Assembly: GCA_035940775.1 (NCBI GenBank)
Contig: DASZEN010000050.1
Span: 62,001-126,000, forward strand
Direction of reading: 5' to 3'
Source: DASQYE01 sp035940775
GTDB lineage: Bacteria > Acidobacteriota > Blastocatellia > Pyrinomonadales > Pyrinomonadaceae
Length of the DNA: 64,000 bases
Each line of letters begins with the position of its first letter. Position 1 is the first letter of the stretch. Below, one piece after another: positions 36,067-45,161 of this stretch. The translations under genes and the position numbers were made by a program. The notes beneath the pieces were generated by a model. It searched no databases. It was not told the origin of the DNA and saw nothing but the letters and a program-made list of their open reading frames with translations.

Positions 36067-36708
36067 ATGCAAGCTGCAATCAACTTTGCTCAAAACAATG
36101 CGGAGCGTGGAGGCTCTCATGATGATGTTAACCACCGTATGGCACAGCTCTCCAAGCTGTTCGGGTTGCAAAGGGCGACGCTTCTGTCGGCAATTCTAAT
36201 TTGTCTGATGGTGCTGATGGGGCACGGGACATCTGTTGCTCAGACGATGTCGCGCCCAACCAACGCCGCCGCGCCGTCGGACGCGCAGAAGGCTTTCGAG
36301 AAAATGAAAACCCTGACGGGCTCGTGGCAAGGTACGGTTATGGGCATGTCGATCAACGTCACAATGCGCCTCGCATCCAGTGGCACCGCAATTCTGCATG
36401 AGGCGACTGGGGATGGAAAGCGCCCTCCCAACCACGAGATCACAATGTTCTACGTGGACGGGGATCGTTTGCTCGCGACCCATTTTTGTGACGCCGGAAA
36501 TCGGGTTCGCTGGGAGGGGAAGATGTCGCCGGATGGAAAGACCATCGAGTTCAGTTTCCTGGATGTCGCCGGAGGCACGCAGGGAGGATTGGCGAAGGAT
36601 ATGGCGCTCACCATGATTGACGCGAACAAGCACGCCATAGTGTTGAATTTCATTAAGCCGGACGGTAAGCCGGTTGATGTGCGCGGTGAATTTCAACGGA
36701 CAAAGTGA
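36067..36708 (+). CDS. Exported DUF1579-like protein
   Basis: This is a 213-residue protein. The ATG at 36067 follows AAAGGAAAAGAAG and is preferred to an upstream in-frame start. A hydrophobic segment at about 40-58 (TLLSAILICLMVLMGHGTSVAQ) looks like a signal or anchor. The remainder begins with FEKMKTLTGSWQGTVMGM, contains EITMFYVDGDRLLATHFCDAGNR, and ends in strands, resembling DUF1579/lipocalin-like proteins. It lies downstream of the two-component genes on the same strand but after a 190-bp gap. The function is unknown. Confidence 0.75.
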   Translation: MQAAINFAQNNAERGGSHDDVNHRMAQLSKLFGLQRATLLSAILICLMVLMGHGTSVAQTMSRPTNAAAPSDAQKAFEKMKTLTGSWQGTVMGMSINVTMRLASSGTAILHEATGDGKRPPNHEITMFYVDGDRLLATHFCDAGNRVRWEGKMSPDGKTIEFSFLDVAGGTQGGLAKDMALTMIDANKHAIVLNFIKPDGKPVDVRGEFQRTK

Positions 36709-36731
36709 CCAACCCCTCCCGGATTCTATAA

Positions 36732-37466
36732 ATGATGGAACGGATGAGAGAAGCGTCGCCACGTCTCAAGGCCAGAATGGCAGGCGTCTTATACTTAATT
36801 GTCATTGTCACGGCCGGGTTCGCAGAAATATTTGTACGCGGCAGGCTTTTAGTTCGTGGCGACGCTGCCGCGACCGCCGCCAACATCCTGGCACATGAGT
36901 TCTTATATCGTTTGGGTGGTGCCGCTGATCTCATCAATCTCGCGTGCGATACCGCCCTGGCGCTCCTCTTCTACGAGTTGCTTAAGCCGGTGAGCAGGAG
37001 TCTCTCTTTGCTTGCGGCTTTCTTCAGGCTCATGCACGCCGCCATTCTAGCCGTCAGTACCCTGGGCCATTTCGCGCCCCTGATCTTCCTGGGTGGCGCC
37101 CGTGACTTGAATGTATTTAGCCCGGAGCAGTTGCAGGAGTTGGCGCTCGTGTCTCTCCGGTTGCACGGACAGGGCTACCACATCACTCTGGTATTTTTCG
37201 GATTCAGTAGCCTATTGCTTGGATACCTCATTTACAGGTCGATCTTCCTGCCCAGGATTTTCGGCGTGCTGCTCGTGCTGGCGGGCTCGGGCTACCTCAT
37301 CCTTAGCTTTGCGAACTTCATCGCACCTGCATTCAGGGCTCGCATATCCCTCATTCTGCTGCCGTCCGGGATTGCGGAATTATCGCTGACGCTGTGGCTC
37401 CTTGTGATGGGCGTGAACGCTCAGCGATGGAAGCAGCAAACGAACGCAGCGGGGGTTGGCAACTAG
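36732..37466 (+). CDS. DUF4386 family membrane protein
   Basis: This is a 244-residue membrane protein with six or seven predicted helices. The opening ARMAGVLYLIVIVTAGFAEIFVRGRLL and the internal RLHGQGYHITLVFFGFSSLLLGYLIYRS and LPRIFGVLLVLAGSGYLI are characteristic of DUF4386. The family has no established biochemical role. It starts 24 bp after the DUF1579-like gene and is followed closely by a truncated membrane-protein gene, so these may have been one operon. Confidence 0.9.
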   Translation: MMERMREASPRLKARMAGVLYLIVIVTAGFAEIFVRGRLLVRGDAAATAANILAHEFLYRLGGAADLINLACDTALALLFYELLKPVSRSLSLLAAFFRLMHAAILAVSTLGHFAPLIFLGGARDLNVFSPEQLQELALVSLRLHGQGYHITLVFFGFSSLLLGYLIYRSIFLPRIFGVLLVLAGSGYLILSFANFIAPAFRARISLILLPSGIAELSLTLWLLVMGVNAQRWKQQTNAAGVGN

Positions 37467-37482
37467 CTAAGGGGACAGAACA

Positions 37483-37659
37483 ATGCGTTTGCCCATATTA
37501 GTCATTCACATTTGCGCTGGCGTCCTGGGGTTACTGTCTGGCGTCGCCGCAGTGTCGTTCCGGAAGGGTTCCCGGCGGCACGCACGGGCCGGAAACCTAT
37601 TTTTCGGCGCGGCGAAGTGCGTCAGAGTTCGGCAATTCCGTAAATGTGAAGGGGGCTAA
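37483..37659 (+). pseudogene. Truncated DUF2306-like membrane protein fragment
   Basis: A 58-codon frame with ribosome site GGGGACAGAACA encodes the first helix and loop of a DUF2306-like protein (LVIHICAGVLGLLSG, then FRKGSRRHARAGNLFF). It then loses similarity at about residue 45 and stops. Full members have about 150-200 residues and four helices. The break lies just where the convergent gamma-glutamylcyclotransferase gene begins, so a deletion or insertion probably cut the gene. Confidence 0.55.
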
Positions 37660-38174
37660 CGTCGCGGAGTGGCGGGACTGGCCTCGGTCATGGCGTAGAG
37701 GTTGGCGACCGTGAGGAGCCGCCGCTCGCCCGTTTGGCCGGGACTGGGCACCGCGCTGAATACCGGCACAAGGATGCGCCTGTACTCAGGGCCCTCAAAG
37801 CGGTCGAGGGCGGGCCAGGCGGTTGCCAGTGCGGGGGTGGTCAGCACCTGAACCGCCACGGCAACTCCCCCTGCCTGTGGGCGGAACGCGGGATAGCCCA
37901 GGGCCGCGCCCCATCCCTCCGAGAGTAACTCACCCACGATCAGGCCCTCTGTCCACTCGCCTCCCAGGGGCGCGACAACGTGGTGATTAGGTTGGCCAGG
38001 GGCGAGCGTGCCGTAGACCGCCAGCCTGTGGCCGGTCATGAAGAGGATGTCGAGCCGTTGCTCGGCTCGGCGGCCGTCTGATTCAGCTGCACCACCGGAC
38101 GCAGCGTGCCGCTGGCGCACCGCATTCGCCGTGGCCACCAGACGCTCCACCTCTGGAAGTGATAAATCACCCAT
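37656..38174 (-). CDS. Gamma-glutamylcyclotransferase (AIG2-like) family protein
   Basis: This is a 172-residue protein with an N-terminal helical extension of about 50 residues and a GGCT/AIG2-like domain: LAVYGTLAPGQPNHHVV holds the glycine-rich substrate loop, and E in LDRFEGPEYRR is in the place of the catalytic acid. Enzymes of this fold release 5-oxoproline from gamma-glutamyl compounds, but many members are unassigned. It overlaps the end of the convergent DUF2306 fragment by 4 bp. The MaoC-like gene lies 24 bp upstream on the same strand, so the two are probably co-transcribed. Confidence 0.85.
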   Translation of the reverse strand: MGDLSLPEVERLVATANAVRQRHAASGGAAESDGRRAEQRLDILFMTGHRLAVYGTLAPGQPNHHVVAPLGGEWTEGLIVGELLSEGWGAALGYPAFRPQAGGVAVAVQVLTTPALATAWPALDRFEGPEYRRILVPVFSAVPSPGQTGERRLLTVANLYAMTEASPATPRR

Positions 38175-38198
38175 AGGAGTCTCCGAACAGTATCATGG

Positions 38199-38696
38199 TC
38201 ACGCCAGAGGTCTTGGCCGGAACCCTTCGGGTGTGTGACCGCGCCGGTAGACCATGATTGTCCGGAGGAACTCGATTACCACCACGCCGTCCTGGTTGAA
38301 CCCCTTAGTGCGCAGCCTCACGATTCCCATAGTAGGGCGTGAGCGTGACGGCCTCGCCTCCGCGACCTCACTCCGTGCGTAGAGCGTGTCGCCCTCGAAG
38401 ACCGGCGCCAGCAGCCGGACTTCATCCCACCCGAGGTTGATTGCGTTCAGCGACACGTCGGAGACCGAGAGCCCGGTGACGAGCGCGAGGGTGAAGGTCG
38501 AATCGACAAGCGGCCGCTTGAACTCCGTGCGGGCGGCGTAGGCGGCGTCGAAGTGGATCGGGTTGTTGTTGACAGTCAGCAGCGTGAACCAGATGTTGTC
38601 GGCCTGCATGATTGTCCGCCCGAGCGGGTGCTCGTAGATGTCCCCGGGCTCGAAGTCCTCGAAAACGCGGCCCCGCCACCCCGGCTTGGTTGCCAT
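38199..38696 (-). CDS. MaoC family dehydratase
   Basis: This is a 165-residue hot-dog-fold protein of the MaoC hydratase group. Features: FEDFEPGDIYEHPLGRTI at the start, DNIWFTLLTVNNNPIHFDAAYAART carrying the catalytic Asp/His-like N-x-x-P-x-H-x-D region, and APVFEGDTLYARSEV. It resembles mesaconyl-CoA hydratase/enoyl-CoA hydratase-type members. It may hydrate an enoyl-CoA; no other beta-oxidation gene is near. It is the first gene of a two-gene minus-strand unit with the cyclotransferase-like gene. Confidence 0.9.
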   Translation of the reverse strand: MATKPGWRGRVFEDFEPGDIYEHPLGRTIMQADNIWFTLLTVNNNPIHFDAAYAARTEFKRPLVDSTFTLALVTGLSVSDVSLNAINLGWDEVRLLAPVFEGDTLYARSEVAEARPSRSRPTMGIVRLRTKGFNQDGVVVIEFLRTIMVYRRGHTPEGFRPRPLA

Positions 38697-39036
38697 CCTG
38701 CTACCTCCCTACCAGCAGAGAGTCATCCCGCACGACGCCTGATATTTTACGTCCCTTGTCCCGTCCCTTTATACCAATCCTGGCTCGCCCTGCGTCAATG
38801 GAGCGAAAAAACGAGCGGGTGGGTGGCAGAGAATTGGTGCATCATAAGGGACGTTAGGATACACCAACTCAACCACCTCTCACCCGCTGCGATCCTGCTG
38901 GCAGGCGGCGACAAGACCGTCGACGAGAGGTGGTATGAAGTTAACGTCCCACTGGCGGAATTCGTGCTTATTATTTCATAGCCCTGTAGAGGAACAACAA
39001 GGCCGAGCGCTTGCCCTATGATATGACGGCTGATGA
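38697..39036. other. Intergenic region with imperfect long hairpin
   Basis: About 340 bp with no gene. AGCGGGTG (38814-38821) and CACCCGCT (38881-38888) enclose further partly paired segments (GGTGG/CCACC, GAATTGGTG/CACCAACTC), giving an extended hairpin of about 75 nt. The motif GGGACGTTA and its inverse occur on both sides. Function unknown. Confidence 0.4.
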
Positions 39037-40260
39037 TTACTCACCCTGGTCGGATTCCTTCGCAGCTTTCGGCGCTTTGGTTTTGCTCAGTGACGCGCTG
39101 ATCAAAGCCTCGTCCGGTCTTACGCCATCGATAAATGCGAAGACGTGATAGTGATCGCGATTCTCACGCAAGACCTCGATCCGCCCCTCGTCCTTAAGCC
39201 GCGCAAGGTACTCCATCACAAATGACTGCTCTTCGGCGGTCATGTACCTGTTATAGATGTCGAAGGCCAGCCCCGTCGAGTGTGGGGGCGTCTCGATGCG
39301 CGTCGCATTCGGATTCACTTTACTCAGTGCGTGCTGGTACTCGTCCGGACGCACCAGCGAAGTTAGAGGAAGCGGTCTATTGAACTTCTGCCTGTAGGCG
39401 AGCGCTACCTCTTCCATGACTTTGAGGGCTTCGGGGCGCAGGGAGCTGAGCATTCGAACCTTCATTTCCCGGCGCGACCGTCCTTCCTCAATGTTATAGG
39501 CAGAGCCGGAGAAGCTCTTAGCCAGGCTCTCCAGAGACTCATAGTCCTGCATCAGCCGCTGCCGTCTTTCGGTGTCACTGTAATCACGTTCGAGCAAAGC
39601 TTCATCCTCAAGCTCGGCTCTCAGTTTCTTCTCATTTTCAGCGATCCGGGCTTGCAACATTGAGCGCTTCGAACGCTCGCTCTTCCGCAGTGCCTCTAGT
39701 TCCTGCCTGAGGCTGACGATTTCGTTCTCAAGACGTGCGCGAGTTTCCACAAACCGAGCGCTCTGCTGCGCCAGAGCCGTCTCTTCGTAGAGGGGAATCC
39801 TCCTGCCATTTTCGTAGCGCGTGAAAGGCCCCGTATCGGCGAGCCCGCCCACGCCAAGAAGAATGTAGTTCTGAGTGACAGGCTTGAGGCCAACCATCTC
39901 CCCGCTCCTGAGCATAGCGGCCAGGTCGACGAAGTCCTTTGGGGTCTTGAATTGATGCGCGCGCCATTCCGCATACTGTACGGCTAGAAACCGCCGCGTG
40001 TCACTGTAATGGCGAAGCTCCGGCGGCGTGTCCACCTTGGCCTGTTTGCCAACGGGTTCGCCCCTGTCTTCCTTGACCTTCTGAACAGCCTGCGTCCACG
40101 AGTTAACCTCGGCAGCCTCGGCCATCGAAGGAGCGGGCAGGTAGTTGATGTAGCTGCCTTGCCCGCGTCGCCTAAAGCCCGGCAGCAGCAGGCCCACAAC
40201 CACAACGGCAATAAGTAACCCTGCGGTCAGAAGCGCATGATTGTTCTTGAATTCTTTCAC
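39037..40260 (-). CDS. Membrane-anchored DUF5715/peptidase M15-like protein
   Basis: This is a 407-residue protein with one N-terminal membrane helix (LLTAGLLIAVVVVGLLLPGF), a charged coiled-coil region at about 165-265 and a C-terminal domain. The latter carries the metal pattern of LAS/M15 D,D-peptidases: H327 and D334 in PPHSTGLAFDI (SxHxxGxAxD-like) and the H370-Y-H372 pair in ENRDHYHVF. DUF5715 proteins share it. A peptidoglycan or peptide-cleaving role in the periplasm is plausible but not shown. The upstream region contains a GAGGC...GCCTC stem that may influence its mRNA. Confidence 0.75.
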   Translation of the reverse strand: MKEFKNNHALLTAGLLIAVVVVGLLLPGFRRRGQGSYINYLPAPSMAEAAEVNSWTQAVQKVKEDRGEPVGKQAKVDTPPELRHYSDTRRFLAVQYAEWRAHQFKTPKDFVDLAAMLRSGEMVGLKPVTQNYILLGVGGLADTGPFTRYENGRRIPLYEETALAQQSARFVETRARLENEIVSLRQELEALRKSERSKRSMLQARIAENEKKLRAELEDEALLERDYSDTERRQRLMQDYESLESLAKSFSGSAYNIEEGRSRREMKVRMLSSLRPEALKVMEEVALAYRQKFNRPLPLTSLVRPDEYQHALSKVNPNATRIETPPHSTGLAFDIYNRYMTAEEQSFVMEYLARLKDEGRIEVLRENRDHYHVFAFIDGVRPDEALISASLSKTKAPKAAKESDQGE

Positions 40261-40621
40261 CGCTTGTTCCCCATAAAAAAGAAATAGCCTGAATGGAGGC
40301 GGCCACCGGTCAGGGACCGGCCTCGTCAGGCTGTCAGCTCTTTTGATGATTTAAGATGGGAAAAAATACGCTGGCTGTATGAAAAAAATAAGAATTATCA
40401 AATCACCCGCGGTAATAGATTTCCAGAGCCCGGCGAGCAGAGTAATAAACTTCGATTCGAGCAAGCGGATACGTTGAGCAGTACTTGTGGGCACCGTAAG
40501 CGCTTGTTGTTTGGCCTGGAAATAAACTCCCGTGCGAACTATTCTGCTGTGTACTAATAGGTTGTAAATCCCCTTTATAAAAGGGAGTTGAAGGGAGATC
40601 CGGCTAAAGTACAGTGTCGGC
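40261..40621. other. Intergenic region between two minus-strand genes
   Basis: About 360 bp without a gene. It contains the stem CCGGTC-AGG-GACCGG near 40311-40325 and the palindrome CCCTTT-ATA-AAAGGG at 40571-40585. The latter lies 37 bp past the end of the REC-GGDEF-EAL gene and may be a weak terminator. Confidence 0.4.
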
Positions 40622-42763
40622 TTATAGCGACTGGTGAGACGCTTTTAGCCCTGGTTGAGACAGCCATTTTTGCCCTGATAAATTGGTCAAAAGTTTCTCA
40701 GCCCTGAGAGCTTCGACCGGTTTCGAGAAAAGATGTCCCTGCCCGTATTCACATGAGAGTGATTTAAGCTCTGCGAATTGAGATTCGGTCTCAATCCCTT
40801 CAGCCACCACCTTCATCCCGAGACTGTGTGCCATCGTCACGATGGCACGAGCAATCTCCGCATTCTCGCCCTCAGCGCCGATCCTGGTGACGAAAGACCG
40901 ATCAATTTTCAGCACGTCAATAGGGAAACGATGGAGGTAACTCAGAGACGAATAACCCGTGCCGAAGTCGTCAAGATGGATTTCAACGCCAATACCTTTG
41001 AGCCGCCTGAGCAGCGCCGTGACTGATTCGGCGCTGCTCATGAAAACGCTTTCGGTGATCTCCAATTTCAGGCATCCGGCATCAAGTCCGGTCTCTTTGA
41101 GAACCCGCTGAACATGCTCGACCAGATCGGGCTGAGAGAACTGCCGGGCGGAGAAGTTTACGCTGACTGTCAGGGATTGTTGTTCCGGGAACTGCCTTTG
41201 CCAGGCTCGCACCTGCCAACAGGCTTCACGCAACACCCATCTGTCCAAAGAGATAATCAGGCCCGTCTCTTCGGCAACCGCGACGAACTCTTCCGGGTAG
41301 ATGAAACCGCGTTCCGGGTGCTGCCAGCGCACGAGGGCCTCGAAACCTGTGAGTTGGCCCGTCTCAAGTGATACGAGCGGTTGATAATGAACGCAGTATT
41401 CTTCTCCTTCGGCGGTTCTTCTAAGCTCCGTCTCGAGACGCAGTAATTCCAGGGCATGGAAATGCATGGTGGTGTCAAAGACCTGATGCCGCGCCTTGCC
41501 TGATGATTTGGCGCGGTGCATCGCGATGTTAGTGTCGCGCAGGATGTCTTCCGGCTTATCATGGCTTAAGGTGCTCAAGGCGATACCGATGCTGGCCGAG
41601 ATTTGTACCTCATGATTATCCAGATTGAAGGGGCAGTGCAGTTGCTCCTGTATCCGGTCAGCCATGCTAACGGCATCGGCAGTCTCCTTTACGCCGTCGA
41701 GGATAATTGTAAATTCATCCCCGCCGAGGCGCGCGAGTGTGTCGCCAGTGCGGATGCAACCTTCCAACCGGCGGCTTATCTCCACGAGCAGTTGGTCTCC
41801 GACCATGTGCCCCAGACTATCGTTAATAACTTTGAAGCGGTCAAGGTCAAGGAAAATCACCCCGAACGAGCAATCCGGGTGGCGCTTGACGCGCTCCACG
41901 GCCTGGCTCAGACGATCCATGAAAAGCGCCCTGTTCGGCAGGCCCGTCAGAGCGTCGTGGAAAGCGTCATGCAGGAGTTGCTCTTCAGCCTGTTTGCGCT
42001 CGGTAATGTCGCTCTGCGAGCCAGCCATCCGAGAAGCCCTGCCGTCCTCGTCACGAACGACTATCCCCCGGCTGAGCATCCAGCGATAAGTCCCGTCCTT
42101 GTGAAGCATGCGGTGCTCCATCTCAAAATGAGAGCTTTCACCCCTGGTATGCTCAGCGATCTCGGCCTCAAGGGCTTCCGTCTCATCAGGGTGAACACGG
42201 CTGAACCACTCCTCAGGACGATTGCCGATCTCATCCTCGGCATAACCGAGCATCGATTTCCAGCGCGCAGAAAAGTAGATCTCATTACTCTTCAATCGCC
42301 AATCCCAGAGACCGTCATTGGCGCCGCGTGCGGCCAGGGCATATCGCTCTTCTGATTCTCTGAGGGCTTCCTCAAAACGCGCCCGCTCCGTGAGTCTTGT
42401 GACTTTCGCGATGAGCCGCATGGGGTCGTAAGGGGCTTCCAGATAATCATCGGCGCCTGCCTGGAGCCCTTCCACGGCGCTTTGGTCATCCACGCGCATG
42501 GCGCTCACCAACAGGATAGGAGTGGCATGCAGGTTCGAGTCGGCGCGCAGGCGACGGCACAACTCAATGCCATTAACCTCAGGCATCATGACATCGGAGA
42601 TGACCAGCAAAGGGTGTTTGGCTTGAGCGACCTCAAAGCCCGCGCTCCCGTTTTCGGCGGTGAAAACGCGAAAACCCGCCTGGCGCAGGAGGATGCTCAT
42701 TACGTCACGTTGATCGGGTGTGTCATCAACGACAAGGATCGTGGCGTCGCCATCATGTTGCAT
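40622..42763 (-). CDS. Response regulator with PAS, GGDEF and EAL domains
   Basis: This is a 713-residue c-di-GMP signalling protein. The receiver domain (7-125) has its phosphorylation site at D57 (VISDVMMP). A PAS/PAC module covers about 135-265, a GGDEF domain 270-435 with an intact RLGGDEF active site, and an EAL domain 445-695 with FEALVRWQHP, ETLIISLDR-like and DDFGTGYSSL motifs. Both making and breaking of c-di-GMP are therefore possible; the net activity cannot be read. No histidine kinase is adjacent, so it is an orphan regulator here. The ribosome site is weak. Confidence 0.93.
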   Translation of the reverse strand: MQHDGDATILVVDDTPDQRDVMSILLRQAGFRVFTAENGSAGFEVAQAKHPLLVISDVMMPEVNGIELCRRLRADSNLHATPILLVSAMRVDDQSAVEGLQAGADDYLEAPYDPMRLIAKVTRLTERARFEEALRESEERYALAARGANDGLWDWRLKSNEIYFSARWKSMLGYAEDEIGNRPEEWFSRVHPDETEALEAEIAEHTRGESSHFEMEHRMLHKDGTYRWMLSRGIVVRDEDGRASRMAGSQSDITERKQAEEQLLHDAFHDALTGLPNRALFMDRLSQAVERVKRHPDCSFGVIFLDLDRFKVINDSLGHMVGDQLLVEISRRLEGCIRTGDTLARLGGDEFTIILDGVKETADAVSMADRIQEQLHCPFNLDNHEVQISASIGIALSTLSHDKPEDILRDTNIAMHRAKSSGKARHQVFDTTMHFHALELLRLETELRRTAEGEEYCVHYQPLVSLETGQLTGFEALVRWQHPERGFIYPEEFVAVAEETGLIISLDRWVLREACWQVRAWQRQFPEQQSLTVSVNFSARQFSQPDLVEHVQRVLKETGLDAGCLKLEITESVFMSSAESVTALLRRLKGIGVEIHLDDFGTGYSSLSYLHRFPIDVLKIDRSFVTRIGAEGENAEIARAIVTMAHSLGMKVVAEGIETESQFAELKSLSCEYGQGHLFSKPVEALRAEKLLTNLSGQKWLSQPGLKASHQSL

Positions 42764-43403
42764 AGAGGGTAACGGCTCGCTCTCCTGGGCTTCTGCATTT
42801 GGCCCAATATTAATGAACTGGTGACATCCCGCACGGAAGGTCGTTTTCGGTAGTTCTCCCGGATGGGCAGGTTCCGCATCTCATGATTATCAACGGGAAA
42901 ACCTGAGCTTTCGCAGCTTATAGCAGTCGCTGTGCCAAGCCCTGCCAGTATCAGACTAAAGGCGGCTTCTGAAGTCTCAACAAGCTGGAATTAAATGCAG
43001 CGGGAATCCAAGTGGATAAATGTAACTATAAGGAAAGGTTCCCTTTACGTGATTCTAAATTTTATGCCGAGTTGGCGCTGATTTTCCCCTCCAACCCTCT
43101 TTGTAAACTCTTGTGTTGATTGCTCTTGCGTATTTGTTTGATACATAATTGTAAATGTTATACGATGTTGATACACAGTTAGAGAAGTATGCTAACCCTA
43201 TCGAATAAAAAGCATTTGCCAAATAACCGAGCGGCGGCAATAGAGGGATTACTGTTTTACTCTCTCCTATTATTTTCGAAGATAAGTAGGCTTCAAACTC
43301 GAAGATAGCAGAGGGTTTGTAGTTCAACGACCCACGAGTGCCGATGCGCACAGGAGCAGGGCTACTTACACATGGGAGACAGTCAAAGCTGGATTTAATA
43401 AAA
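42764..43403. other. Long intergenic region, AT-rich
   Basis: About 640 bp between two minus-strand genes. It is AT-rich at 43020-43300, unlike both neighbours. A 98-codon open frame on the minus strand at 43055-43351 lacks a ribosome site, family resemblance and matching composition, and I do not accept it as a gene. No repeats are seen. Confidence 0.4.
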
Positions 43404-45161
43404 CTACGGTCTTCTGGCTCCGGCTTTCCTCAGCAGGTCGATAACGTCCGACTTATTATTGATCTCCGCCCACGTTAATGCGTCGCGCCCGTCTCTGTCT
43501 CGGACATCAATTCTCGCCCCCTTATTGATCAACATGCGAACGATCTCTGAGTTGCCACGGGCCGCCGCGCGGATAAGAGCCGTCCGCCCGTTGTTGTCTG
43601 CAAGGTTTACGTCAGCGCCGTTTTCCAGCAGGACTTTAGTGGTTTCCCTGTGATCGCCCTGGGCCGACTCCATCAGGGCCGTCGAGCCAGCGCTGTCAAT
43701 GATGTTTACATTCGCGCCTTTGCTTAACAGCTTCTGGCTGATGTGATTGCTGCCTCTTGAGGCCGCGTTGATCAAAGCGGGTCTACCGGTCGCGTTCTTC
43801 ACGTCCGGGCTCATCCCGGCCGCGAGGAATAAATCAACCGCATCGGTATCACCTTCTTCTACGACCTTGGCGAAAGCGGTCTCACTATAAGGGATATTCT
43901 TTTGCGCCAATCTCTCGCGAGCCGCAAGCTCATCAGCGCTTATCACTTCCTGCTCATTCGTGTTCGCTTGCCGGTTTATATTCTCCACAATGGTAGGGCT
44001 TGTGCTCGGAGTTGCTGTTGTGCCTGGAGGAGTGCCTCTGACTACGGGCCTGTTTGCGTGGGAGGGGCTGCGCGACTGGTTGCCGGAGAAGAGGAGGTAA
44101 AAAACAGTCGCCAAAGCAATCAATGCTACTGACAGGACAACCCCTATCATCCATTTTCGCCCGCTCCTTCCTGGCGCTGAGGCGACCCACGTTTCTTCCG
44201 GAATCTGTACAACAACCTGCCGTCTGTGCCCGCGCTCATGAACTTCGTTCCGGCTGTTTATGGCGGCACGACTGGCCGGTAACCTTACTCGGGTGATTTC
44301 GTCAACATCCGTCATCGGGACAGTTGATGCGGCATGAGACGCCTTGTTGTGCAGATCAGCACGCATCTCTGAAGCGGTTCGCGGGCGGTGATCGAGGTTA
44401 AGCGCCATTGCCCGCATCAGGGCCGCCGAAACGGGAGTTGAAACTTCACGGCTGAGTTCCCGGGCCGGGAGGAGTGGGTCGGGCTGGCCATTCACAATAG
44501 CCGTTGCACGAGTGAGCGCATCAGCGGGCTTAACATTTGTGAGCAGGTGATAGAGAGTAGCGCCGAGTGAGTAGAGGTCACTGCGCTCGTCAGTGCCCGT
44601 GCCTTGCATCTGTTCGAGTGGAGAATAGTTCGGAGAGTAGCCGAGCAGGCTTTCACTTCCGGCGCGTGTCATCTGCCCGGCGCTCCCCTTAGCCAGACCG
44701 AAATCGAGCAGGACGATATGACTCTCGGAAATGAGCTTGAGATTTTGCGGCTTGATGTCGCGATGAAGAACGGGCGGGTCAAGTCTGTGCAGATACTCAA
44801 GCGCGTCTAATAGCTGGTCGGCAAAGCCGAGTACTTCCTCGGGCGCAAAGGGGCGTCCCCGTTGTTCAAGCATCACGCCGAGATCATCACCCGGAATAAA
44901 TTCCATCACGAGAAACAATCCCGTTCCTTCGCTGAAGTGATCGAGTACTTTTGGCAGGGCCGGGTGACGCAGGTTCGCAAGCAGTCGCGCCTCGCGATCG
45001 AAAGCGCGCCTGAGCCCGTCGGTTTCGAAGAGAGTTTCCTTCAGGGCCACGTGGCGGCTCAGCCTCATGTCCGCCGCTTCGTAGACGGCCCCCATGCCGC
45101 CCCGCCCTAAGGGACGAAGGATGCGGTATCTATCTTGAAGCACGATGCCTGGAGTCATCAT
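43404..45161 (-). CDS. Serine/threonine protein kinase with C-terminal ankyrin repeats
   Basis: This is a 585-residue membrane kinase of the Hanks type. The glycine loop (LGRGGMGAVYEA), K41, the catalytic H133-R134-D135 and D153-F-G are all intact, so it should be active. The kinase domain ends near 275. A membrane helix is predicted at about 332-352 (WMIGVVLSVALIALATVFYLLF), followed by a Pro/Thr/Ser-rich stretch. About five ankyrin repeats fill 430-585 (e.g. GRPALINAASRGS, GSTALMESAQGDH, GRTALIRAAARGN). Ankyrins outside the membrane could sense a protein ligand. GAGGATATTC precedes the ATG. Confidence 0.93.
   Translation of the reverse strand: MMTPGIVLQDRYRILRPLGRGGMGAVYEAADMRLSRHVALKETLFETDGLRRAFDREARLLANLRHPALPKVLDHFSEGTGLFLVMEFIPGDDLGVMLEQRGRPFAPEEVLGFADQLLDALEYLHRLDPPVLHRDIKPQNLKLISESHIVLLDFGLAKGSAGQMTRAGSESLLGYSPNYSPLEQMQGTGTDERSDLYSLGATLYHLLTNVKPADALTRATAIVNGQPDPLLPARELSREVSTPVSAALMRAMALNLDHRPRTASEMRADLHNKASHAASTVPMTDVDEITRVRLPASRAAINSRNEVHERGHRRQVVVQIPEETWVASAPGRSGRKWMIGVVLSVALIALATVFYLLFSGNQSRSPSHANRPVVRGTPPGTTATPSTSPTIVENINRQANTNEQEVISADELAARERLAQKNIPYSETAFAKVVEEGDTDAVDLFLAAGMSPDVKNATGRPALINAASRGSNHISQKLLSKGANVNIIDSAGSTALMESAQGDHRETTKVLLENGADVNLADNNGRTALIRAAARGNSEIVRMLINKGARIDVRDRDGRDALTWAEINNKSDVIDLLRKAGARRP

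Noticed and set aside
43055..43351. A 98-codon minus-strand frame in the AT-rich space
   Set aside because: No ribosome site and no family resemblance.
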